From: Rhodococcus sp. AW25M09
GTDB lineage: Bacteria; Actinomycetota; Actinomycetes; Mycobacteriales; Mycobacteriaceae
NCBI RefSeq assembly: GCF_000333955.1
Contig: NZ_CAPS01000020.1
Coordinates: 26,570-90,569, forward strand
DNA length: 64,000 nucleotides
Direction of reading: 5' to 3'
The number at the start of each line of letters is the position of its first letter. The stretch's first letter is position 1. Below are positions 10,402 to 22,900 of the stretch, in pieces. The position numbers were made by a program, and so were the translations under genes. Below the pieces are notes generated by a model. The model saw nothing but the letters and a program-made list of their open reading frames with translations, was not told the DNA's origin and did not search any database.

Positions 10402-11514
10402 ATGCGGATCGAATCCAAATTTCTACGGTGCGCAGTCGGCACAGCAATGTTGCTGATCGTCGCACTCGGCACCGGCACGCCCGTTGCCGCGGCAGCGCCG
10501 GAGGTGGGTGCTCGCGTCACCGCCGAAACCGATGGCCTCGCTCTCGACGGACAGTCCTGGTGGCCAACCGGATTCAACGCCTACCAGCTGGCGACCAATT
10601 GGTCCGTCAATTCCGGTTGTGGCGCGATGGTCGATCTCGACAGCTACTTCGGCGCGCTTCCCCCACATTCGCTGACCCGATTCGACGCGTTCCAGGCGTT
10701 GGCGATCAACCGATTCAGCGGCGCGCTCGACTTCGGGCCCATGGACGCGGTATTCGCGGCGGCGGCCTCACACGATCAGCTTCTGATACCCGTCCTGTCG
10801 CCACAGGACGGGGCCTGCGAGGGAGACATCTTCAAGGACCGCCAGTGGTACGTCGACGGGTGGACGACGCCTCCCGCAGTGCCCGGGACGACCGCGGTGA
10901 CGAGCTTCCAGCAGTGGATGCAGACCGTCGTGAATCGGTGGAAGGACTCTCCTGCGCTGGCGGCGTGGGAGTTGGTCGGCGAGCCGGAGACGAGCTCGTG
11001 CACCGACGCGTCGTGCTCGTGGTCCACGCGAACCTGCACCGCCGGTGCCGCACAGGTGTTGCGCGAGTTCTTCGACACCGCGGGGGAGCAGCTCCGCGCG
11101 ATCGATCCCCGCACCCTGATCACTGCCGGTCTGACCGGCGGCGGGCAGTGCGGTAGCCAGGGCGACGAGTACGAATATCTGGCCGAGTCGCCGTTCGTCG
11201 ACGTACTGCAGTATCACGACTACGGTGCCGACGGCGTGCCCCTTCCCGGGGACCAGTGGAACGGATTGCAGCGACGCATCGCCCAGACCGCGGCAGTAGG
11301 AAAGCCACTGCTGGTCGGCGAGATCGGCCAGTTGGCCGGTTCCTGTGGTGACCTGGGCGCTCGCGCAGGCAGTATCGCGACGAAGATCGACGGTCAGCGA
11401 GCTGCGGGTACCGCGGGCGCACTGCTGTGGGCTTTCGTCCCGGACCCGCGGCCCGGTGAGTGCACCTACGACATCGGGCCCGGGGATCCGCTGTGGCAGA
11501 CGATCGGCTCTTAG
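10402..11514 (+). CDS. Secreted GH5-like glycoside hydrolase (cellulase/mannanase type)
   Basis: 370 residues with an Ala-rich signal peptide ending near PVAAAAPEV. The body is a TIM-barrel glycanase of clan GH-A: WWPTGFNAYQL at the first strand, AWELVGEPETSS with the acid/base Glu after strand 4, YHDYGADG on a middle strand and PLLVGEIGQ with the nucleophile Glu on strand 7, ending with LLWAF on strand 8. Several Cys pairs fit an exported protein. Substrate is not resolved; mannan endo-1,4-beta-mannosidase and endoglucanase families both show this layout. Divergent placement from a BcsA/BcsB-like operon suggests it trims or releases the polymer, as BcsZ does for cellulose. Confidence 0.75.
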   Translation: MRIESKFLRCAVGTAMLLIVALGTGTPVAAAAPEVGARVTAETDGLALDGQSWWPTGFNAYQLATNWSVNSGCGAMVDLDSYFGALPPHSLTRFDAFQALAINRFSGALDFGPMDAVFAAAASHDQLLIPVLSPQDGACEGDIFKDRQWYVDGWTTPPAVPGTTAVTSFQQWMQTVVNRWKDSPALAAWELVGEPETSSCTDASCSWSTRTCTAGAAQVLREFFDTAGEQLRAIDPRTLITAGLTGGGQCGSQGDEYEYLAESPFVDVLQYHDYGADGVPLPGDQWNGLQRRIAQTAAVGKPLLVGEIGQLAGSCGDLGARAGSIATKIDGQRAAGTAGALLWAFVPDPRPGECTYDIGPGDPLWQTIGS

Positions 11515-11534
11515 GGCATCCTCGTTCTCTCCGA

Positions 11535-11550
11535 CTTCACCTGAACGTTC
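11535..11550 (+). promoter_or_regulatory. Possible PHO-box-like site before phoX
   Basis: CTTCACCTGAACGTTC resembles the paired GTTCA/TTCACC elements bound by actinobacterial PhoP/RegX3 regulators. It sits 36 bases before the phosphatase start, where phosphate control would be expected. Degenerate match only. Confidence 0.3.
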
Positions 11551-11586
11551 CTTTACTTTCGCTTTTGGGTGACAACGTGCCGTGGC

Positions 11587-13638
11587 ATGAAGCCATTACC
11601 CTTGTTTGCCGTTCACGACGGAAGCTCCAAGCGATCAACATTGACGTGCAAGTACAAGTGCGGTGATGCGTGCTTCCACGAGATTCCCAATACATCGAAG
11701 GGCGAGTACTTCGGCGACATCGTCAAGACCGCGATGTCGCGGCGCGGTGTGATCAAGGGCGGAGCGATGGCAGTGCTCGCCGTGGGCGCGGGTAGCGCTC
11801 TGGCAGCATGCTCCACCGACGAGCCGTCGGCTACCGGAGGTTCCGGTACCTCGGGCACCGACACCCCTCCGGTTGACGGTGTGGATTTCGTTGCGGTGGA
11901 ACCGAACACCGAAGATGCCGTCGTAGTCTCCGACGGCTACGAGCAGGGCATCGTCATTCGCTGGGGCGACGCAGTCGTCGACGGGGCACCGGAATTCGAC
12001 TTCGACAACCAGACTGCCGCCGCGCAGGAGAAGCAGTTCGGCTTCAACAACGACTTCGCCGGCCTGCTGCCGGTCGAGGGCACCCCCGATGCGCACCTGT
12101 TGGTGGTCAACCACGAGTACACCACCGAGCCGGCCATGTTCAAGGGCTACGACGCCGAGAACCCCACCCGCGAGCAGTTCGACGTCGCCCTTGCTGCACA
12201 CGGACTTTCGGTGGTCCAGGTGCAGGGCGAATCGGGTTCCGGAAAGCTGACCCCGGCGATGGGCCAGTACAACCGCCGCATCACCGGCACCACCGAGTTT
12301 CTCGTCACCGGCCCGGCCGCGGGCAGTGACTTCCTCAAGACGAGCGTCGACCCCACCGGAACGAAGGTGTTCGGCACGTTCAACAACTGCTCGGGTGGCC
12401 TGACTCCGTGGGGCACCGTGCTCTCCGGCGAGGAGAACTTCAACCAGTACTTCGGCAACGCAGAAGCCGTCACCGATCCCGGTGCAGCCGAACGGCTCTC
12501 GCGCTACGGTATCGAGGGTGCCGCGAGCGAACGCCAGTGGGAACGGTTCGACAAGCGCTTCGATCTGGCGCAGGAGCCCAACGAGGTCAACCGCTTCGGC
12601 TACGTCGTCGAGGTGAACCCGTGGGATCCGCAGTCGACTCCGATCAAGCACACTGCGCTCGGCCGATTCAAGCACGAGGCCGCCACGATCTACGTCACCG
12701 ACGACGGCACCGTCGTGGCGTACAGCGGCGACGACGAGCGCTTCGACTACATGTACAAGTTCGTCTCGAGCCGAAAGATGATGCCCGGTACCGGCCAAGC
12801 CGCGATGCGCAACAACCTGACCCTGCTGGACGCAGGCACGTTGTACGTCGCCACACTCACCGGCGATAGTCCCGACGAGATCGACGGATCGGGCGCCCTG
12901 CCGTCCGACGGTGAATTCCGCGGCACCGGCACCTGGATCCCGCTGCTCGAGACCGGCGAGGACGGCCGCGGGAAGTCCCTGGTCGACGGTATGTCGGCCG
13001 AGGAGGTTGCAGTCTTCACCCGTCAGGCAGGCGACAAGGTGGGGGCAACGAAGATGGACCGTCCGGAGGACTTCGAGCCCAACCCGGTCACCGGCAAGGT
13101 CTACGTCGCACTGACGAACAATTCCAAGCGCGGCACCGAGGGCAAAGCCGCCGTCGATGAGGCCAATCCCCGCAACACCAACAAGAACGGCCAGGTGCTC
13201 GAGCTCGACGACGACCACGCGGGCACGTCGTTCACCTGGAATCTACTGTTGGTCTGTGGCGACCCGAACGAAGCCGACACCTACTACGGCGGCTTCGACA
13301 AGAGCCAGGTCAGCCCCATCTCGTGCCCCGACAACCTGGCGTTCGACTCCAAGGGCAACCTGTGGATTTCGACCGACGGCAACGCGCTCGATTCCAATGA
13401 CGGCCTGTTCGCCGTGGTACTCGACGGCCCGCGCCGCGGAGAGACTCGTCAGTTCCTGACGGTTCCGGCAGGCGCGGAGACCTGCGGCCCGACCGTCAGC
13501 GACGAGCGGGTCACGGTGTGTGTGCAGCACCCGGGTGAGAGCGACGACGCTACAGCCGACGCACCGATCTCGCATTGGCCCGACGGCGGCAACACTCAGC
13601 CGCGGCCGTCCGTCGTCGCAGTCTGGAAATCTGCATAG
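11587..13638 (+). CDS. phoX: PhoX-family (DUF839) alkaline phosphatase, Tat-exported
   Basis: 683 residues from the ATG at 11587 (MKPLPLF...), preferred over an upstream in-frame ATG at 11569 because this N-terminus is characteristic of actinobacterial PhoX proteins. A conserved Cys-containing segment (TCKYKCGDACFHE) precedes a twin-arginine leader SRRGVIKGG and an Ala-rich stretch ending LAACST, which may also be a lipobox. PhoX enzymes are calcium/iron-dependent phosphomonoesterases that release phosphate from organic esters outside the cell. Family blocks seen include NHEYTTEP, FNNCSGGLTPWGTVLSGEEN, RFKHEAATI and PDNLAFDSKGNLWISTDGN. Monocistronic, with a strong hairpin after the stop. Confidence 0.92.
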   Translation: MKPLPLFAVHDGSSKRSTLTCKYKCGDACFHEIPNTSKGEYFGDIVKTAMSRRGVIKGGAMAVLAVGAGSALAACSTDEPSATGGSGTSGTDTPPVDGVDFVAVEPNTEDAVVVSDGYEQGIVIRWGDAVVDGAPEFDFDNQTAAAQEKQFGFNNDFAGLLPVEGTPDAHLLVVNHEYTTEPAMFKGYDAENPTREQFDVALAAHGLSVVQVQGESGSGKLTPAMGQYNRRITGTTEFLVTGPAAGSDFLKTSVDPTGTKVFGTFNNCSGGLTPWGTVLSGEENFNQYFGNAEAVTDPGAAERLSRYGIEGAASERQWERFDKRFDLAQEPNEVNRFGYVVEVNPWDPQSTPIKHTALGRFKHEAATIYVTDDGTVVAYSGDDERFDYMYKFVSSRKMMPGTGQAAMRNNLTLLDAGTLYVATLTGDSPDEIDGSGALPSDGEFRGTGTWIPLLETGEDGRGKSLVDGMSAEEVAVFTRQAGDKVGATKMDRPEDFEPNPVTGKVYVALTNNSKRGTEGKAAVDEANPRNTNKNGQVLELDDDHAGTSFTWNLLLVCGDPNEADTYYGGFDKSQVSPISCPDNLAFDSKGNLWISTDGNALDSNDGLFAVVLDGPRRGETRQFLTVPAGAETCGPTVSDERVTVCVQHPGESDDATADAPISHWPDGGNTQPRPSVVAVWKSA

Positions 13639-13678
13639 CACGGAAGTCGGCTCAGCTGTAGCTATTTCGCAATTCCGG

Positions 13679-13714
13679 GGCGCTCGTCGTCGGCGACAGC
13701 CGACCACGAGCGCC
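13679..13714 (+). terminator. Long stem-loop after phoX
   Basis: Arms GGCGCTCGT and ACGAGCGCC enclose an inner stem GTCGGC/GCCGAC with a GACA loop. It is stable and well placed 41 bases after the stop, though only a weak T-rich tail follows. Confidence 0.6.
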
Positions 13715-13961
13715 TTCTGCGTTGGTAACTGTCATCGAACGGGCCGCGGGGATTCTGGGTATTCACAAGGTCTCCGAGAATCCGGCGGAGGCAGTTGACC
13801 CGTTGATCACGGGTGTGTAAACCTACCCGGAAGGCCGGTAGCTGGAACTGCATTCGGGCTCTGCCCGCAACGGAGGACGTGTCGGGGCAACGTCGACCTC
13901 CGCTCATCGCAGAACGACGCGGCCGGTAACCGCTCCCTTATGTGCACGAAGAGGCGAGTCA
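13715..13961 (+). other. Leader region of the NRPS operon
   Basis: About 250 bases with no supported ORF. GGGTAT at 13757-13762 looks like a SigF -10 but has no -35 partner. TTATGT near 13939 could be a -10. The promoter is not resolved. Confidence 0.4.
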
Positions 13962-16900
13962 TTGGAATCTCTCGATTCACTGACGATTCGGGAAGAAGAG
14001 CTCGATCGGACGTCCGTAGACGACACCGAGCCGTTTCCCCTCACCGCCGCCCAACGTGGACTCTGGTTTGCTCAACATCTGTTGAGCGAGGTGCCCATCA
14101 CCATCGCGAATTACCTCGATATTCTTGGTGGTGTCGATTTCGATCTGATGCGCTACGCCGGTCGCCGCACCGCTCGTGAGTTCGGTGCAGGCTCGCTGCG
14201 ACTGCTCGAGATCGACGGAGAACCGCACCAGTACATCGACGTCGAGCAGGGCGACGACACCGTGGTGCTCGATTTCCGCCACGAGGCCGATCCGGAGGCC
14301 GCGGCACGTATGTGGATGCGCGCCGCCTACAGCACCGCTATCGATCTGACCCACGGTCGCCTCATCAAGGGTGCGATGCTCCGCATCTCCGACGACCGGA
14401 CGTTCTGGTACTCCCACGTCCACCACATCGCGCTCGACGGTTACGGCGCCGTGCAATTCATGAGACGCGTCGCATCCATCTATACCGACGTCAGCGAGGG
14501 CCGCGAGCCCGCCGCGTCCAGGGCCGGCTCGCTCGGCGAGGTCTACGCCGCCGAGGCGCAGTATCGACAGTCGCCGCGCTTCGCGAAGGATCGCCAGTAC
14601 TGGCAGGACAAGACGGCCGACCTCCCGTCGCCGCCGTCCATCACCGGTCTACTCGCTCCACCCGCGGCTCGAGCGCACCTGTGCGGCGGGTACCTCCCGG
14701 AGACGATCGAGCGGGCCTTGGACGGGGCCACGCACCGACTCGACTCCGCCTTCGCCCCGCTTGCGATCGCTGCCGTGGCGACCTTTCTGGCTCGGATGAC
14801 CGGGACCACCGACGTGGTGCTGAGCCTGCCGGTCGCCGGACGCACGACGGCCGTGCTGCGCCGGTCCGGTGGCATGGTCTCCAACGTGCTGCCCATCCGG
14901 GTTCGTATCGGTGCGCACTGCACGTTGGCGACGCTGGTGTCCGACGTGCAGTTGGAACTGACCGGTGCACTGCGGCATCAGCGCTATCGAGCCGAGGACA
15001 TTCGCCGTGACGCCGGCGGCGGAGCCGAGACTCGCGGTTTCTTCGGCCCGGCGATCAACATCATGGCCTACGAAACCGAAGTTCCGTTCGGTCCGCTCAC
15101 CGGGGAATTCAACGTGCTCTCCACCGGGCCGGTGGAGGATCTCTCGATCAACATCTACCCGTCGACGGACGGGTCGCGCTCCCGCCTGGAATTCGAGGGC
15201 AATCCCAATATCTACGGCAGCGAGCAGTTCGCGCTGCTGCACCGCCGGTTTCTGAATTTGTTCGAGTGTTTTCTCACCGCCGACGCCGACGCACCGATTC
15301 TGGGACTCGATGTGCTCGACGCCGCCGAGCGGTCGGCGCTCGTGCCATTCGTGGGCCCTGATGCGGTTGTCCCCGAACTCTTTCCGAACCTGTTACGCCG
15401 CGGCGTCGACACGGCAGCCGAGAACGTCGCCGTCGAATTCGAGGACGAGACACTGACCTACCGCGAGTTGGACGAACGTGCCAACACCATCGCGCGTGCT
15501 CTGATCGCCCGTGGTGCCGGGCCCGGCACCGTCGTCGCCGTCGCGCTACCGCGTGGAACGGCGTCGATCGTCGCGCTCTGGGCCGTCGCCGCGTCGGGTG
15601 CCACCTTCGTGCCGATCGATCCCGGCTACCCGTCCGAGCGCATCACGCACATGCTCGTCGACTCCGCCGTGACGATAGGAATCAGCGAACACTCGCTCTC
15701 GCAGCAACTTCCGCAGCGGGTGCACTGGCTCGAACTCGACGACGTCGAGTTTCGCGACGAGTGCGCAGCCCGCTCGAGCGCGCCGATCACCGACACCGAT
15801 CGACGCGTGCGGCTCACCGAACAACACGCCGCCTACATGATCTACACCTCCGGATCCACCGGCACGCCCAAGGGCGTTCTCGTCACCCACTCCGGACTGG
15901 CCACGTTCGCCGCGGACGCCAGACCCGAACTGCGCGTGAGCACCTCGTCACGACTGCTGCGGTTCTCGTCGTCGAGCTTCGATGCATCGCTGTTCGAGAT
16001 GATCCAAGCGTTCAGTGCAGGAGCGACGATGGTCGTCGCGCCGCGCGAGGTGATCGGCGGCGCGGAGCTCACGCATTTCCTGCGCGACCGCCGCGTCACC
16101 CACATCATCTGCGCGCCAGCCCTCCTCACCACCGTCGATGCAGCCGAGCTCGTCCACCTCGACGCCGTCGTCGTCGGTGGCGACGTCATGCCACCCGACC
16201 TGGTCGATCGTTTCGGCGCGACAGCGTTGCTGTTCAACAGCTACGGCCCTACCGAGGCCACCATCGTGGTGACGATGACGCAACCGCAGACCGATGCGCG
16301 CGCCATCACGATCGGTCGCCCGCTGCAGGGCTCCCACGCTCTCGTGCTGGACCGCTTGCTGCGGCCCGTACCCCCCGGATCGGCGGGCGAGCTCTACCTC
16401 GGCGGCCCCGGCATCGCCCGCGGGTACCACCACCGAACCGGACTGTCGGCGGCGCGATTCGTCGCCGACCCCTTCGGATCCGGACGTCGTCTCTACCGCA
16501 CCGGCGACATCGTGCGATGGACCGGCCCGCTGGACTGCGCCGAGCTCGAATTCGTCGGCCGCAGTGACTTCCAGGTCCAAATCCACGGACAACGCATCGA
16601 ACTCGGCGAGATCGACGCGGTTCTCTCCCGGCACGAGGCCGTCGACTTCGCGGTATCGGCCGTCCACCAGCACGGTGCTGCGTCGATCCTGGTGTCCTAC
16701 GTCAAACCGGCCCAGGCTCTCGATCACACGGCGTTGCGTACCTTCGCGTCTCGCTTCCTGCCCAATCACATGGTGCCGGGAGTGTTCGTCGAACTCGACG
16801 CCATTCCCTTGACACCTACCGGCAAGATCGATCGATCTGCACTTCCACAACCCACCTTCGAGTCCGACACCACGGCCTACCGGGCCCCGGCAACACCGGT

Positions 16901-19900
16901 CGAGAAGACCCTTGCCGACGCCATGGCCGTGGTGCTGCAACGTGACTCGGTGGGCGTCGACGATTCGTTCTTCGCACTCGGCGGCGACAGCATCGTCGCG
17001 ATCCAGCTGGTGGCTCGGGCCAAATCGCTCGGGGTGGTGATCACTGCCCGTGACGTGTTCGAGCGTCGGACCGTCGCCGGGTTGGCGGAAGTCGCAACGG
17101 ACGTCGCGCATCAGGTGATTCTGGAGGAGCTACCGGGCGGAGGCGTCGGCGCTATGCCGTTGACCCCCATCATGACTCGGACGGTCCGCTCACAGATCCT
17201 GCCGGGCGGAATGGATGCGTTCCACCAGACCGTGGTGTTGACCGCGCCTGTCGATCTCGAGCTCGACGGACTGCGGCGGACCGTCGCTGCGATACTCGAT
17301 CATCACGACGCGTTGCGCTCGGTGCTGACCGACGACGGAATGACGATCCGGCCCACAGGCAGCGTCGATCTCGACGCCATCGTCACGCGCGTATCCACCA
17401 CCAGCAGACCGGGCAGCCCCGAGTTCACCGCCGTGCTCGCCGAGTCGGCTCGGGTCTTCGCGGCCCAGCTGCGGCCCCGCGCGGGCGTGATGCTGCAGGT
17501 CGTCTGGGTGGCCCCCGACACCGGCAGTCCCGAGATCATCGACACCCACGGCATCGGACGCATCGTGATCATCGCGCACCACCTGGTGATCGACGGCGTC
17601 TCGTGGCGGATTCTGATTCCCGACCTCGCCGCAGCGTGGCACCAGGTGCAGGCAAAATCCGCGGTGGTCCTGCAGCCGGTGGTCACCTCGACGCGCCGCT
17701 GGGCCCACGGACTGCGCGACGTCACCGCGAATTCCGAGCCCGAATTGAACCGCTGGACAGCACTTCTCGACGGACCCCACGATCCGATCGGTCGGCGCCC
17801 ACTCGATCCGACGCTCGATGTGGGTGCCACCCGCGATCAGGTGTCGGTCGAGCTCAGTGCCGACATCACCGAGGCACTGACCGGGCCGCTGACGCGCGCA
17901 TACCGCAGCACCGTCAACGACGTTCTGCTCACCGCTCTGGCACTTGCGGTCTGGTCCGAACGACCGTCCTCGTTCCTCGTGTCGGTCGAAAGTCACGGTC
18001 GCGACGAGGATCTCGTGCCGGGAGCCGATCTGTCCCGGACGGTCGGATGGTTCACCTCGATGCACCCAATACGCCTGTGCCTGGACGGTATCGACGCCGA
18101 GAGCATCCTGGCCGGCGATTCGTCCGTGGCCGACGCCGTCAAGCGCGTCAAGGAACAGGCCCGCGCGATGCCGGGGACAGGTGCCGGCTTCGGACTGCTG
18201 CGGTACCTGAACGACAACACCGCTGCCGTGCTCGCCGAGCACAACACTCCCCAGATCAGCCTCAACTACCTGGGGCGAATCGCCACCGACATTCCCGACG
18301 CTTTGCGCGGACGCGGCTGGATTCCCGACGCGTCCATGGAGATCGTGTCGGGAAGCGGCGATCGACTGCCGGTCCCGGTGGTCCTCGACATCAACGCCGT
18401 CGTCACCAACGGACAGTTGAAAGCCACGTTCGCGTTTCCGCGGGGGGTTCTCGACCGCGAGACCGTCGGCGAGTTGGCCGAGCGGTGGAGCGCGGCGCTG
18501 GGTCGTCTCGCCGAGCACGCAGGCGCTGCGGACGCAGGTGGGCTGACACCGAGCGATGTGCCGATGGTGCCCCTCGATCAGGACCAGATCGATCGCTGGG
18601 AGAGCACCTTCGGTGAGCTCGAGGACATCTGGCCCCTCGCCCCGCTGCAGCACGGACTGATGTTCCACTCCGAGCTCATGCGCGGACACGTCGACGTCTA
18701 CACCGCGCAACTGGTGTTCGAGCTCGGCGGCGATATCGACGCCGCCCGCCTGCACCGCGCTGCGTGCCGGCTGCTCGCTCGCCACGACAGTCTGCGGACG
18801 GGCTTCGTTCGTGACGACCGGGGAACTCCGGCACAGCTGGTACTCGCGGACCCCGAACTGCCCTGGCGCACCGTCGATGCCGGCTCCGACGAGGTACCGG
18901 CCATCGCCGATGCCGAACGCACCGCCACATTCGACCTGGACGCACCGCCGCTGCTGCGGTTCGTACTGGTGCACACCGAGCACGGGGCTTCGCTGGTGGT
19001 CACCAACCACCACATCCTGTTCGACGGGTGGTCGATGCCGATCTTCGTCAAGGAACTGCTGGTGCTCTATGCGGCCGACGGTCTCATTCCGATCCCGGCG
19101 AGGACGTACCGCGACTACCTGAAGTGGCTGGACGAGCGCGATCATGCAGGCGCACTGGACAAGTGGGCCGAGGCGCTGGCGGGTCTCGACGAAGCGACAC
19201 TGCTCGCACCCGGCCACGGGGCGGACCTCGGTCTGCCCGGCGAGCTGTCGGTGCCCTTGACCGAGACCGCGGCGACCGCGCTGAAGGTCGCGGCCCGGAA
19301 CCTGTCGGTCACCGTCAACACCGTCGTGCAGACGGCCTGGGCGCTGATGCTCGCCGCCGAACTCGGCCGCGACGACGTCGTGTTCGGGGCGACGGTCTCG
19401 GGCCGGCCGGCCGATCTGACCGGTGTCGAGGACACCCTCGGGCTGTTCATCAACACCCTCCCGGTACGGGTACGCGTGCACCGGGACGACACCGTTGCAT
19501 CGCTGCTGGCCCGCGTGCAGGCCCACAGTGTGGGTCTGCTGGACAGCCATCACGTCGGGCTGCCCGAGGTCCGCTCACGAGTGGGTGCCGGTGCCGGGTT
19601 CGACACCTTGACGGTGTTCGAGTCCTATCCGGTGGACCACTCTGCGCTCGACAAGGACACCGACATCGCCGGCTTGCGCGTGCGCAACCTGCACGTCGCC
19701 GATGCCACCCATTACCCACTGACCCTGATCACCGTTCTCGAACCGACGGTGCGGATGACTCTCGAATATGCGGCATCGGTTGTCGATCCGGCCCGCGCCT
19801 CGTCGATCGCCGACCGTTTCCGCACTGCACTGACCGCATTGATCGGCGACCCGCAGACTCCGGTGGCGTCGCTGGACCTGCTCTCCGAGGGCGAGCATTC

Positions 19901-22900
19901 GCGTCGAGCAGCCGGCAATCGCACCGAACACCCGGTGGCCGAGACCACCCTCGTGGACCTGCTTGCCGCGGCGGCGGACGAGCATGCCGCGGCAACCGCG
20001 GCGGTGTTCGAGGGCAAGAGCCTGACGTACGAGAACTTCTGGGCTCGGGTGCGCTGCCTGGCCCGGTACCTGCGCGGCTCCGGAGTAGGACCCGAGCACG
20101 TGGTGGGTGTGGCCATGACCCGCTCGCTCGACCAACTCGTCGCCGTGCACGCGGTGGTGGCCGCCGGCGGTGCCTACCTCCCCATCGACCCGTCGCTGCC
20201 GCACGACCGCATCGCTCACCTTCTCGACACCGCCTCGCCGACGCTGATTCTCGGGTCACTGGACGATGTTCGGATCCGAGTGGTCGATCCCGGCACGGTG
20301 GACCTGCGCGAGTTCAGCACCGCACCCCTCGACCCCTTGCCCGAGCTACGGCCGGACCATCCGGCGTATGTGCTGTTCACCTCCGGATCCACCGGAAAAC
20401 CCAAGGGCGTCACCGTCTCGCACCGTTCGATCGTCAACCGGTTGATGTGGATGCAGCACGAGTACCCGATCACGTCCGCGGATGTCGTACTGCACAAAAC
20501 TCCGGCCACGTTCGACGTCTCGGTATGGGAACTGTTCTGGCCGCTGCTGGTCGGTGCCAAGACGATCATCGCCGAGCCGATGGGACACCGGGACCCGATG
20601 TACCTGTCGGCCCTCGTACGCGAACACGAGGTCACGACAGCACATTTCGTGCCGTCCATGCTGGAGCTGTTTCTCACGTACGGCACACCGGAGCGCTGCA
20701 TCTCGCTGCGGCAGGTCTTCGCCAGCGGTGAGGCACTGCCCCGAGCCGTGGTGGACCGGTTCCACGGTGCGATCGCTGCCGAGCTGCACAATCTGTACGG
20801 ACCGACCGAGGCTGCAGTCGACGTCACCTACCACCGCACCAGGGCAGGCGAACAGGGCTCGGTACCGATCGGTGCGCCGGTGTGGAACACCACCGTGCAC
20901 GTGCTCAATTCGTTTCTCCGACCCGTGGCCGTCGGGGTCACCGGCGAGCTCTACCTCGGCGGCGTACAGCTGGCCCGCGGCTACTGCGCGCGAGCAGACC
21001 TCACGGCCGCCCGATTCGTCGCCTTCGAGGACGGGAACCGGTTGTACCGCACCGGCGACCTCGTCCGCTGGGCCGAGGATGGCGCACTGGAGTACCTGGG
21101 TCGCAACGACTTCCAGGTCAAGCTCCGTGGTCAGCGTCTCGAACTCGGGGAGGTCGAGGCGGCCCTGCTCGCAGTCGAGGGTGTGCACTCGGCGGTTGCC
21201 GTCGTGCGCTCGGACCGCCTGATCGCGTACGTCGTCGGTACCGCGGACACCGACGCGATGACGGCACATGCCGCTCGCACCCTCCCCGAGTACATGGTGC
21301 CGTCGAGCATCGTCGTGCTCGACGCGATGCCACTGGGCACCGCCGGGAAGCTCGACCGCGCTGCACTCCCCGACCCACTCGACTCCATCGAGGAGTTCGC
21401 AGCGCCGTCAGGGGACGCCGAAGAGGCTGTCGCACAGATCTTCTCCGATGTCCTCGATGCAGATCGCGTCAGCGTGAACCGGTCGTGGTTCACGCTCGGC
21501 GGCGACTCGCTCACCGCGACCCAGGTGATTGCGCGGATCAATGCCGAGCTGGACTCCGACCTCGGCGTCCGAGACCTGTTCGAGGCACCGACCGTCCGCG
21601 CGCTGGCGCAACGTCTGGGCCGCGGCGGTGGCACGCACGGCATCGTCGTCGGCCCCCGACCGGGCCGGATTCCGTTGTCACCGGCGCAGCACCGGATGTG
21701 GCTGCTCAATCGATTCGATCCGTCGTCGGGGGCGTACAACATCGCCGCTGCCTTCCGCGTCTCCGGAGTGCTCGACGTCGATGCGCTGCGTGCCGGACTG
21801 GTCGACGTCGTCGAACGCCACGAGATTCTGCGTACCGTCTACCCCGACGGTCCCGAGGGCCCCGAGCAGGTGGTCACCGGGCAGTACCCGGACGTGACGG
21901 TCGGCCGAACCACCGAATCTCTGCTCGACGGTGCCCTGCATGCCCTCGCAGCACAGGGATTCGACGTGACCGCTACCCCGCCGCTGCGGGTGGCAGTGCT
22001 CGAGATATCGCCTGAGGACCACGTGCTCGTCGTCGTGGCGCATCACATCGCCGCCGACGGTTGGTCGATGAACCCGCTGGCCCGTGACGTCATGATCGCG
22101 TACCAGTCACGCGCAGTGGGTCGTACACCGCAATGGACGCCGCTGCCGGTGCAGTATGCCGACTACGCACTGTGGACCCTCGATCGTCTCGGCGACGAGC
22201 ACGACGCCGATTCGATCGCGTATCGGCAGATTCGATACTGGAAGTCCGCTCTCGACGGGACGACCGATCGGCTCGCGCTGCCGACCGATCGGCCCCATCC
22301 ACCGGTGGCGTCGCATCGAGGTGACCGACTGTCGATCGAGCTGGAAACCGGCACCGTAGCAGCGCTGACCGCGTTGGCCGAGCGCACCGGAACCACGCGC
22401 TTCATGATCGTGCATGCGGCCTTGGCGGTGGCGCTTGCCCGCGTCTCGGGCAGCCGCGATATTGCCATCGGCACCCCGGTGGCCGGGCGCGGGCAACGCG
22501 AACTCGACGACCTCGTCGGGATGTTCGTCGGAACCCTGGTGCTGCGCTCACAGATAGACCCGTCCGAGACGTTCGCCGAGATTCTGAGCTCGGTCCGCGA
22601 GCATGACCTCGACGCCTACGCCAACGCCGACATCCCCTTCGAGCGCCTGGTCGAGATCCTCCAGCCGCCGCGCTCGACGGCCTACCACCCGCTGTTCCAG
22701 GTGATGCTGTCCATCGAGGATGCGACGCCGCCGTCGGTGGAGCTGGCGAACCTGTCCGTCCGACCACTCGACACCTTGCATGTCGCAGCCAAGTTCGACC
22801 TGCACGTCACCGTGTCTTTCTCGTCCGGGATCGCGTCGGTCGAATTCGTCTATGCCACAGATATATTCGATGCGGCGACAGTCGCCACCCTCGCCGAGCG

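Noticed and set aside
13757..13762. SigF -10 (GGGTAT) before the NRPS
   Set aside because: No GTTT-like -35 at 15-17 nt, and it lies 200 bases from the start.
17190..19553. 787-codon open frame on the minus strand inside the NRPS
   Set aside because: Antisense shadow of high-GC coding sequence; composition is Arg/Gly/His/Gln-rich without any family motif.
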